Assembly (NCBI GenBank): GCA_937900165.1
Contig: CALCCX010000532.1
Coordinates: forward strand, 1 to 5,164
Reading direction: 5' to 3'
Source of the DNA: an uncultured Acidimicrobiia bacterium
GTDB taxonomy: Bacteria; Actinomycetota; Acidimicrobiia; Spongiisociales; Spongiisociaceae
DNA length: 5,164 nt
Shown here: positions 1 through 5,103 of the stretch, piece after piece
Position numbering within the stretch: position 1 is the first letter of the stretch
Layout of the letters: each line of letters begins with the position of its first letter
Notes under the pieces: generated by a model
The model's input: only the letters and a program-made list of their open reading frames with translations
The model's database searches: none
Told to the model about the DNA's origin: nothing
Position numbers and translations under genes: made by a program

Positions 1-123
1 GCTAGTGTGGGGCCCCCGGTGGGGGCGAGGGGGGCGGGTGGGTGGGGAACGGGGCGTGGGTGGGGGGGGGGGGGGGGGGAAAGCGGGGCTAGGGTGGGGG
101 GGGGTGGGGGGGGGGGGGGGGGG
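1..123. other. Low-complexity poly-G tract, probable sequencing/assembly artefact
   Basis: Almost every base here is G. There are two uninterrupted runs of 18 G (62-79 and 106-123) and one of 9 (96-104), broken only by occasional T, A or C. The composition is unlike the roughly 60% GC coding sequence that follows, and it fades into a G/T-rich stretch up to about 190. A reading frame stays open across it only because poly-G contains no stop codons. On two-colour Illumina instruments missing signal is called as G, which is the most likely source. The tract lies at the left contig edge on the plus strand, where a simple read tail would appear as C, so a misjoin through poly-G k-mers may also be involved. 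A genuine G-quadruplex tract is possible but less likely. Confidence 0.75.
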
Positions 124-420
124 CAGCGAACTCCCATGAGTTTGTGTGTGGCTGGGTTGTGCTGGGGGCAGGTTCTGATGGTCGGAACGGCCCCCTCCGT
201 CTGCCGGCTGGCGCCGTCAGCCACCTCCCCCAACTGTACGGCTCGTACCTCGCCGCACGGGGGAGGAGATGTTGTTGGCCCTCCGTCGCGAACATCAGAC
301 TTGCGGGTCCACCTACACCAGCACAAATCCGCTGTGGCTGTGGCTCGCGTCGGAGCGAGTAGGCTAAAGGCTTCTCGTGCTCCTTTATTGGGCACAGCCG
401 CGACCAGAACCAGGTCAATC
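124..420. other. Non-coding stretch upstream of carD
   Basis: I see no supportable gene in these 297 bases. Open frames on both strands translate to compositions with no recognisable family. The first 60 or so bases are G/T-rich and may still be affected by the artefact on their left. Small inverted repeats are present: 129-133/138-142 (aactc/gagtt), 206-212/216-222, 236-240/244-248 (gtacg/cgtac), 344-348/355-359 (ctcgc/gcgag) and 377-382/390-395 (gtgctc/gggcac, one G-U pair). The carD promoter should lie here. The hexamer TAGGCT at 360-365 fits the loose actinobacterial -10 pattern TANNNT, but I see no matching -35 and do not call it. No tRNA is apparent. Confidence 0.5.
191..287. repeat. 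Cluster of CCTCCCCC/GGGGGAGG inverted and CCCTCCGTC direct repeats
   Basis: The 9-mer ccctccgtc occurs at 193-201 and again at 279-287. Between the copies, cctccccc (224-231) is the exact reverse complement of gggggagg (259-266), and the enclosed loop carries a 5-bp hairpin (236-240/244-248). A second imperfect 7-bp hairpin lies at 206-212/216-222. The motif pair CCCCCTCCGT...CACCTCCCCC resembles short intergenic palindromic elements seen in many high-GC bacterial genomes. Family membership is my impression, not a database match. Such elements normally lie between genes, which fits this position upstream of carD. Confidence 0.3.
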
Positions 421-933
421 ATGAGTCCAGCGAAGAAATTGCCATTTTCGGTCGGTGACAAGGTCGTCCACCCACATCATGGCGCTGCCATCATCAAGAA
501 AAAGGTGAAGCAGGAAGTCGCCGGTGAAAAGCGTGATTACTTTCAGCTCGAGATTGCGACCGACCAGCTGACCGTGTTTGTTCCAATCGAGACGATCACC
601 GACACTATCCGGCCGGTCATCTCCAAGACTGCCGCCCGCAAGGTCTTTTCCCTGTTCAAGGACGAACCTTCTGAGGCAGGTAACAATTGGTCTCGCTGGT
701 ACAAAGTACTCAATGAGAAGATGACCTCTGGCGACATATATCAGGTGGCCGAGGTTGTGCGCGACCTTACCTTTGCCCAGCAGACGAAGGGCATCTCGCC
801 TGCGTTGAAACGAATGTTGTCTCGAGCCAGGATCACCTTGATCAGCGAGCTCGGATTTGCACTCCAAGTCGACGAGGAAGAAGCCACCAAACGTCTCGAA
901 CGCGCACTGCCCAAGGCCCCTGAAGAGGAATAG
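421..933 (+). CDS. carD: CarD family transcriptional regulator
   Basis: CarD is an essential actinobacterial RNA polymerase-binding protein that stabilises the open promoter complex, notably at rRNA and housekeeping promoters. This 170-aa product is close to the 162 aa of the mycobacterial protein. Residues about 8-65 form the Tudor-like RNA polymerase-interaction domain (FSVGDKVVHPHHGAAII, then LTVFVPIETI). Residues about 68-155 form the helical DNA-binding domain, with the family signature NNWSRWYK (88-95) containing the DNA-wedging tryptophan (W90), followed by VAEVVRDL and KRMLSRAR. ATG 421 is chosen because the family fold begins within ten residues of it. The frame stays open upstream to position 7 only through the G tract. 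A weak AGG at 412-414 could be the ribosome binding site. It probably leads the operon, with the next gene 17 bases downstream. Confidence 0.95.
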   Translation: MSPAKKLPFSVGDKVVHPHHGAAIIKKKVKQEVAGEKRDYFQLEIATDQLTVFVPIETITDTIRPVISKTAARKVFSLFKDEPSEAGNNWSRWYKVLNEKMTSGDIYQVAEVVRDLTFAQQTKGISPALKRMLSRARITLISELGFALQVDEEEATKRLERALPKAPEEE

Positions 934-940
934 CCAAACA

Positions 941-945
941 AGGGG
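941..945 (+). promoter_or_regulatory. Ribosome binding site supporting a GTG start
   Basis: AGGGG at 941-945 lies 5 bases before GTG 951, which opens the long frame of the PIN/TRAM protein. An ATG at 949-951 overlaps it but is in another frame that leads to no recognisable protein. The Shine-Dalgarno match and its spacing therefore fix the start at GTG 951. Confidence 0.65.
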
Positions 946-950
946 TAGAT

Positions 951-2012
951 GTGGTCGTTGAATCAGTCCGGTTGCTGATCACGCTCATTTTCACCGCGAT
1001 TGGCTTTCGCCTTGCCCCCGATGTCCTTTCGAGCGCCCTGCCGGATCAGGCAGAGTCTGCCGGGGTGGTCGGAGCAGTCGTCGGAGCAGGAGTCGGCTAT
1101 GTGCTCGGCGGAATCGTCGGGCGCCAATTGCGGATTGGGATCGAGAAGGCCCCCCGTAACGTGGCGCCAGATTTGTCGGGCGCAGAGTTGTTCACGGGGG
1201 CGTTCGGAGTCATTTTCGGCATAGTGGTTGGTGCCGTTCTAGCCCTGCCGGCCGTATTGTTGTTGCCAGCCGTCGTCGGACTGCCACTGGCCGGACTCAT
1301 CGTGTTCATCCTCGCCGCAGTCGGGGCCAGGCTGTTTGCCTCGAGAGCGGAGGATCTCATCGGCGCGGTCGGGCTGAAGGCTCGCAGTCCGCTGGTCAGC
1401 CGCAGCCTCGAAGGGCCAGACCGTTCGTATCTGATCGATTCCTCCGCGGCGATCGATGGCCGGATCCTCGATCTCGTACGATCTGGGCTCGTTGAGGGCC
1501 AGGTCTGGATCCCAGGGGTCGTGCTCGACGAATTGCAGAGCCTGGCGGATTCGGGCAATCAGACCACCCGTAGGCGAGGCCGGCGGGGGCTCGACGTGAT
1601 TACGGCCCTCCAAGACGAACCGCTCATGGACGTCTCGGTTCTTGAAGAGACTGTTCCTGAGATGGCAGACGTCGATGCAAAACTCATCGCACTATGCGAA
1701 CGCTCTTCCAGCAGGCTGGTCACCACCGACCACAACCTCGCCAAGGCCGCAGAGCTGCGAGGTGTGCTCATCCTCAATCCCAATGTGGTGGCCGAGGCCG
1801 TCAAGGCGACCGTCGAAGTTGGCCAACTCATGCGGGTGCCCGTCAGCCGGAAGGGATCAGAACCCGGCCAAGGTGTTGGATACCTCGACGACGGCACGAT
1901 GGTCGTGATCGAGGGTGCGGCTGCCAGCCTCGGGCAGGAACTCGATATCGAAATAACTTCCACGACCCGGACATCCGTCGGCCGAATGCTCTTCGCTCGC
2001 GTTCCTGTGTGA
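951..2012 (+). CDS. YacL-like integral membrane PIN/TRAM domain protein (putative membrane-anchored ribonuclease)
   Basis: The 353-aa product matches the architecture of Bacillus YacL (about 366 aa). It has a hydrophobic N-terminal region with about four membrane segments (roughly residues 6-23, 37-57, 82-106 and 108-130), then a cytoplasmic PIN nuclease domain (about 158-280) and a C-terminal TRAM RNA-binding domain (about 288-352). PIN metal-binding acidic positions are visible: D163 (YLIDSSAAIDGR, with D169), E194 (GVVLDELQ), D240/D242 (MADVDAKLIAL) and D260 (VTTDHNLAK). Small-residue-rich helices (GAVVGAGVGYVLGG) are typical of the membrane part. The presumed activity is metal-dependent RNA cleavage near the membrane, but substrates of this family are poorly defined. 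It follows carD by 17 bases and precedes ispD by 51. No catalytic acid appears to be missing, so it is probably active. Confidence 0.9.
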   Translation: MVVESVRLLITLIFTAIGFRLAPDVLSSALPDQAESAGVVGAVVGAGVGYVLGGIVGRQLRIGIEKAPRNVAPDLSGAELFTGAFGVIFGIVVGAVLALPAVLLLPAVVGLPLAGLIVFILAAVGARLFASRAEDLIGAVGLKARSPLVSRSLEGPDRSYLIDSSAAIDGRILDLVRSGLVEGQVWIPGVVLDELQSLADSGNQTTRRRGRRGLDVITALQDEPLMDVSVLEETVPEMADVDAKLIALCERSSSRLVTTDHNLAKAAELRGVLILNPNVVAEAVKATVEVGQLMRVPVSRKGSEPGQGVGYLDDGTMVVIEGAAASLGQELDIEITSTTRTSVGRMLFARVPV

Positions 2013-2050
2013 CAATTGCCGAATGAAAACAGTGGGCGCCGAATGGAAGT

Positions 2051-2056
2051 AGCAGG
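2051..2056 (+). promoter_or_regulatory. Ribosome binding site deciding the ispD start
   Basis: AGCAGG at 2051-2056 sits 7 bases before ATG 2064. Two earlier in-frame starts (TTG 2016 and ATG 2043) lack a convincing Shine-Dalgarno sequence and would add residues ahead of the point where the IspD fold normally begins. Confidence 0.5.
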
Positions 2057-2063
2057 CCAGTCC

Positions 2064-2690
2064 ATGAACACGTGGGGGATCGTGGTTGCTGCTGGAAGCG
2101 GCAGCCGGTTCGGTGGCGACAAACATGCGGCGATCCTCGGGGGAGTGCCGCTCTGGCGGTGGGCCGAGCGGTTGTTCGCCGAGGTTGGGTTGGACGGCGT
2201 GGTGCTGGTTGGCGACGTGCCGGCCGGAATCCCGGGGGGCGCCCGTCGTCAAGACTCGGTGGCGGCAGGTCTGGCCGCGATACCGAATTCTGCCGACATC
2301 ATTCTGGTCCACGACGCCGCAAGACCGCTCGCTTCCAAGGGAATGGTTTGCCGTCTGCTCGAAGCGTTGGCCGCCATTGGCGAGGTCGCTGGAGCAGTTC
2401 CGGCCGTGCCGATCAGAGATACGATCAAGAGGGTGTCTGGTAACGAGATAAAAGAGACGATCGACCGTGCCCATCTGGTGGCAGTTCAGACCCCGCAGGC
2501 GTTCAAAGGCGAAGCACTGCGGACCGCCCATGCGCAGATCACGTCAGACGTCACGGACGATTCGGCCATGGTGGAGGCGATAGGAGGAAAAGTCCTGGTG
2601 GTCGACGGTGAACCCAGAAACATCAAAGTGACGTTCGCCGCCGATTTGGCGATGGCTGAGTCGTTGCTGACCGAGGAATCGAGGCGATGA
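2064..2690 (+). CDS. ispD: 2-C-methyl-D-erythritol 4-phosphate cytidylyltransferase
   Basis: IspD joins CTP and 2-C-methyl-D-erythritol 4-phosphate to give CDP-ME and pyrophosphate, the third MEP-pathway step, in the cytosol. The 208-aa product carries the family motifs in order: the nucleotide-binding loop VVAAGSGSRFGG (7-18) with K20, GGARRQDSVAAGL (58-70), VHDAARP (82-88), the substrate-side segment AVPAVPIRDTIKRV (111-124), VQTPQAF (141-147), VTDDSAMVEAIG (163-174), and RNIKVTFAADLAMAE (185-199). It is slightly shorter than the usual 220-235 aa. The proline that normally precedes the first-loop lysine is D19 here. ATG 2064 is preferred on its ribosome binding site; ATG 2043 would add seven residues. 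The stop overlaps the ispF start as ATGA, indicating translational coupling. Confidence 0.93.
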   Translation: MNTWGIVVAAGSGSRFGGDKHAAILGGVPLWRWAERLFAEVGLDGVVLVGDVPAGIPGGARRQDSVAAGLAAIPNSADIILVHDAARPLASKGMVCRLLEALAAIGEVAGAVPAVPIRDTIKRVSGNEIKETIDRAHLVAVQTPQAFKGEALRTAHAQITSDVTDDSAMVEAIGGKVLVVDGEPRNIKVTFAADLAMAESLLTEESRR

Positions 2691-3166
2691 GAGTCGGTTG
2701 GGGAGTCGACGCACATCAGTTCGGCGGCCCTCCGCCAATCTTGCTTGGCGGAGTCGAGGTGGACGCATCCAGGGGACTCGTGGGTACGTCGGATGCAGAT
2801 GTGCTCAGCCACGCACTGGCCGATGCTCTGTTGGGAGCAGCGGCACTGGGCGATCTTGGAGAACATTTCCCTGGGAGCGATCCAAAGTGGGAAGGCGCAG
2901 ACAGTCTCGATCTCTTGCGACACACCGTTGGGCTTGTGGGCGAGGCCGGCTACGCAATCGTGTCTGTCGACACAACGGTGATCTCCCAGAGTGTCAGGAT
3001 CTCTGGCCACAAGGGCGCGATCAGGGCTACTTTGGCGATCGTGCTCGGAGTCGAGTTGGGTCAGGTCTCCGTCAAGGCCACTACGACAGACGAGATGGGT
3101 TTCTTGGGCCGAGACGAGGGCATTGCGGCGTTGGCGGTGGCGACGCTGGAAAATCTGGAGGTCTAG
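2687..3166 (+). CDS. ispF: 2-C-methyl-D-erythritol 2,4-cyclodiphosphate synthase
   Basis: IspF cyclises CDP-ME 2-phosphate to MEcPP with release of CMP, the fifth MEP-pathway step. The family works as a homotrimer with metal at the subunit interfaces. At 159 aa it equals the E. coli enzyme and, from memory, aligns without gaps. Metal ligands D8, H10 (GVDAH) and H42 (LSHALADALLG) are present, as are GDLGEHFP (55-62), the cytidine-side KATTTDEMGF (130-139) and the closing GRDEGIA (141-147). Two sites differ from the E. coli pattern: T34 stands where the HSD motif has histidine (GTSDADV), and V103-R104 replace the Pro-Lys of the cytidine loop. Start ATG 2687 overlaps the ispD stop by four bases, and upstream purine-rich bases (GAGGA 2673-2677, GAGG 2681-2684) can serve as ribosome binding site. 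The fold and metal ligands make the assignment secure, while the substitutions leave kinetic detail open. Confidence 0.93.
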   Translation: MRVGWGVDAHQFGGPPPILLGGVEVDASRGLVGTSDADVLSHALADALLGAAALGDLGEHFPGSDPKWEGADSLDLLRHTVGLVGEAGYAIVSVDTTVISQSVRISGHKGAIRATLAIVLGVELGQVSVKATTTDEMGFLGRDEGIAALAVATLENLEV

Positions 3167-3195
3167 CCGGCGGCGGGAGGCGGTTCGGTCCTCGT

Positions 3196-3201
3196 TAACC
3201 T
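3196..3201 (+). promoter_or_regulatory. Candidate -10 element for a near-leaderless cysS transcript
   Basis: TAACCT at 3196-3201 matches the actinobacterial -10 pattern TANNNT and ends 9 bases before the cysS ATG at 3211. Transcription would begin at or just before the start codon. The 44-base ispF-cysS gap has no clear Shine-Dalgarno sequence next to the ATG, which fits a leaderless message. No convincing -35 hexamer is seen, and short TANNNT matches are common by chance. Confidence 0.25.
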
Positions 3202-3210
3202 GAATGGCCT

Positions 3211-4629
3211 ATGAAGGTCTTCAATACGTTGGGGCGCCAGACACAGCCTTTCGAGCCGCTGGTCGCCGGTAAAGTCGGAATCTACGTCTGCGGGCCGACG
3301 GTCCAGTCTGAGCCTCACCTGGGTCACGGTCGGTTTGCCGTGGCGTTTGACGCCATCCGCAGGTACCTCGTTTGGCGGGGCTTTGACGTGACCTATGTGC
3401 AGAACATCACCGATGTCGAAGACAAAATCATCGCCGCCGCCCAGGAGGCAGGTGTTGACATGGCCACCTTGGCAGCGGAGATGCAAAAAAAGTTCCGGGC
3501 CGCATACGACGCCCTCAACGTCCTGCGTCCCGACATCGAACCAAGGGCAACCGCGCACGTCGACGAGATGATTGGGCTCATCGAAACCCTGATCGAACAG
3601 GGGCTCGCCTATCCGGCAGGGGGTGATGTCTACTTCAGGGTCAGGGAGCATGATGGATACGCGAAACTGTCTGGGCGTGTTCTGGATGATCTCCTGGCTG
3701 GGGCGCGGGTCGACCCGAGCGAGCACAAAGACGATCCCCTCGATTTCGCGCTTTGGAAAGCGGCCAAGCCAGGCGAACCGTCCTGGGTATCTCCTTGGGG
3801 AGACGGCCGCCCTGGATGGCACATCGAGTGCTCCGCCATGTCGATGAAATACCTGGGCAACTCTTTCGACATCCATGGAGGCGGCAGCGATCTGATTTTT
3901 CCCCACCACGAGAACGAACTGGCCCAATCGGAGGGTGCCACGGGCAAGACCTTCGCCAAATACTGGCTTCACAACGGGATGGTCAACCTTGGCGGCGAAA
4001 AGATGGCCAAATCAACAGGACACACGATCGACCTCGCCGGAGCCATTGCCCGGTATGGGGGCCCGGCCGTCCGCCTTTTCTACCTGCGAGCCCACTACCG
4101 GTCGCCGCTTGAGTTTTCTGAAGAGCTGCTCGAAGACGCAGTCGCTGGTCTGGAACGATTGAGGGCGTTCAACCGGCGAGCGGGAGCATCCGGCTCAGCC
4201 TCGGCTTTTGTTGCCCCGCCAGTTGCCGATGCATTGGAAAGATTCGGGACGGCGATGGACGACGATTTCGGCACACCCGAGGCCCTTGCGGTCCTGTTCG
4301 ACATCGTCAGGGAAGGCAACAGTCTGCTTGACCGAGGTGGAGATGCCTCGAAGCTGGCAGCCGCCTTCGACTCGATCGTTGGCGCGCTTGGCATCGACCT
4401 CCGGGAGCAAGGTTTGACCGACGTCGCGGGCGATCTGGAGGATCTGGCAGCGAGCTTGGGCATCTCCGGTTCCGACGAAGAGGCGACCGTCAGGGCGATG
4501 CTCGACGCTCGGGAGGTCGCCAGAGCGCAAAAGGACTGGGCAGCCGCAGACGCCGTGCGAGACGGCTTGGCAAAGTTGGGCATCGTTATAGAGGATTCGG
4601 CTGATGGCACCCGCTGGCATCGGCGATAG
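3211..4629 (+). CDS. cysS: Cysteinyl-tRNA synthetase
   Basis: A class I aminoacyl-tRNA synthetase that activates cysteine with ATP and charges tRNA-Cys in the cytosol. The 472-aa length is typical. The N-terminus MKVFNTLGRQTQPFEPL leads into YVCGPTV (25-31), the HIGH-type motif HLGH (36-39), and NITDVEDKI (65-73). The four zinc ligands are visible: C27, C207 (WHIECSAM), H232 and E236 (FPHHENELAQSE). The KMSKS loop is KMAKSTG (264-270). A DALR-type helical region follows (about 300-395, EFSEELLEDAVAGLERL), then the tRNA-binding C-terminus with AREVARAQKDWAAADAVRDGL (433-453) and DGTRWHRR at the end. The S-to-A change in KMSKS is a mild variant. It lies 44 bases after ispF, and its last 26 bases overlap the start of the rlmB fragment. 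It could instead be MshC, the mycothiol ligase paralogue, but the full length and C-terminal domain favour CysS. Confidence 0.95.
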   Translation: MKVFNTLGRQTQPFEPLVAGKVGIYVCGPTVQSEPHLGHGRFAVAFDAIRRYLVWRGFDVTYVQNITDVEDKIIAAAQEAGVDMATLAAEMQKKFRAAYDALNVLRPDIEPRATAHVDEMIGLIETLIEQGLAYPAGGDVYFRVREHDGYAKLSGRVLDDLLAGARVDPSEHKDDPLDFALWKAAKPGEPSWVSPWGDGRPGWHIECSAMSMKYLGNSFDIHGGGSDLIFPHHENELAQSEGATGKTFAKYWLHNGMVNLGGEKMAKSTGHTIDLAGAIARYGGPAVRLFYLRAHYRSPLEFSEELLEDAVAGLERLRAFNRRAGASGSASAFVAPPVADALERFGTAMDDDFGTPEALAVLFDIVREGNSLLDRGGDASKLAAAFDSIVGALGIDLREQGLTDVAGDLEDLAASLGISGSDEEATVRAMLDAREVARAQKDWAAADAVRDGLAKLGIVIEDSADGTRWHRR

Positions 4630-4870
4630 GGTCGAAGGGTTCCACGCCGTCGCGGAGGCGATCAAAGCGGGACGAGTGTATGAACTCTTCATCGAACAAG
4701 GTCGGGCCAAGCGGCCAGACGTGAGGTCTTTGGTGGACGTGGCGGTGGGCAGCGGGGTCAAGATCGAGACGGTACCGTCGGTGAAGGCGATGGCGAGAAC
4801 CGAGGTTCCCCAGGGGCTGGTGGCCAATGCGTCACCGATCGAGCCTTTGGCCGTTGAGGATCTCGCGGCA
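4604..4870 (+). CDS. rlmB: RlmB/SpoU-type 23S rRNA 2'-O-methyltransferase, N-terminal part only (joined to foreign sequence)
   Basis: Residues 1 to about 85 match the RNA-binding N-terminal domain (SpoU_sub_bind) of the RlmB/TrmH family, which methylates ribose in 23S rRNA. Visible are VEGFHAVAEAIKAGRVYELFIE (10-31) and the conserved VPQGLVA (68-74). The SPOUT catalytic domain, with its expected downstream N.GAI.RTA, SxGA and carboxy-terminal knot motifs and about 150 residues long, is absent. From about residue 82 the frame continues into sequence of another family (see next entry). ATG 4604 overlaps cysS by 26 bases and has GAGG at 4591-4594. cysS followed by rlmB is a known gene order, so the N-terminal part belongs to this genome. 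The right boundary given is approximate: the switch is at about 4847-4873. Confidence 0.8.
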
Positions 4871-4942
4871 GCGCACCGTGTCTATCTCGAGGCAACTGAG
4901 CGAAAGGTCGGAACGCACGTGGGACTCGGTGGCAAAACGTGA
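4847..4942 (+). CDS. C-terminal fragment of an ornithine cyclodeaminase/mu-crystallin family protein (probable chimera partner)
   Basis: The last 31 residues of the frame that starts at 4604 read LAVEDLAAAHRVYLEATERK and then VGTHVGL before the stop. This follows the closing pattern of ornithine cyclodeaminase/mu-crystallin proteins (GLAxxDxAAAxxVYxxAxxxGxGTxVxL), an NAD(P)-binding family acting on amino or imino acids. It is not the expected continuation of RlmB. LAVEDLAA could end the RlmB piece equally well, so the two genes seem to have been joined at a short shared stretch. The stop (TGA 4940-4942) overlaps the GTG start of the dehydratase below, and dehydratase plus cyclodeaminase is a familiar gene pair (for example eutB/eutC of ectoine breakdown). 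The assignment rests on about 30 residues of pattern, recognised by eye. Confidence 0.6.
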   Translation: MAVEDLAAAHRVYLEATERKVGTHVGLGGKT

Positions 4943-5103
4943 CGAAGTTTGTAGCGAAGCCCCCACTCAAAGAAATACAGGCGGCGCGGGAACGCATCGC
5001 GCCGCACATTCTCCGCACGCCGCTGATCCCGCTCGAGCACGAAAACACCGAGGCGGAGATCTATCTCAAGCTCGAGAACCTCCAGCCAATCGGATCGTTC
5101 AAG
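4939..5103 (+). CDS. PLP-dependent threonine/serine dehydratase, N-terminal fragment cut at the contig end
   Basis: Fifty-five residues of a fold-type II PLP enzyme of the threonine ammonia-lyase/serine dehydratase/EutB group, which deaminate hydroxy amino acids. The signature is PHILRTPLIPL (22-32), then the tract YLKLENLQPIGSFK (42-55), whose last lysine (K55, codon 5101-5103) is the residue that normally forms the Schiff base with PLP. GTG 4939 is the start: it overlaps the preceding stop as GTGA, which implies translational coupling, and the family normally begins at about this distance from the motif. The remaining roughly 260 residues are missing because the sequence passes directly into an adapter. 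The continued translation RSEEHTSELQSH is adapter and not protein. Which substrate subgroup it belongs to cannot be told from this fragment. Confidence 0.85.

Noticed and set aside
16..123. G tract considered as a telomere-like or G-quadruplex regulatory element
   Set aside because: There is no regular repeat unit, and its position at a contig edge in an assembly with untrimmed adapter makes an artefact the simpler reading.
377..395. Hairpin before carD considered as a terminator or attenuator
   Set aside because: The stem is only six pairs including one G-U and is not followed by a T run.
89..418. Minus-strand open frame of 109 residues ending in a proline run
   Set aside because: The proline run is the G tract read backwards. 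The rest matches no family I know, and no ribosome binding site is evident.
7..420. N-terminal extension of the CarD frame (138 extra residues back to position 7)
   Set aside because: It is glycine-rich translation of the G tract followed by unrecognisable sequence. CarD homology begins just after ATG 421 and the 170-aa length fits the family.
1559..2122. Long minus-strand frames opposite the PIN/TRAM gene and ispD (also 1857-2531)
   Set aside because: They are antisense to genes with clear motifs. Their serine- and arginine-rich composition is typical of shadow frames in high-GC DNA.
3163..3972. Minus-strand frame of 269 residues opposite cysS
   Set aside because: cysS on the plus strand has every expected motif across the same bases, and the antisense product shows no recognisable domain.
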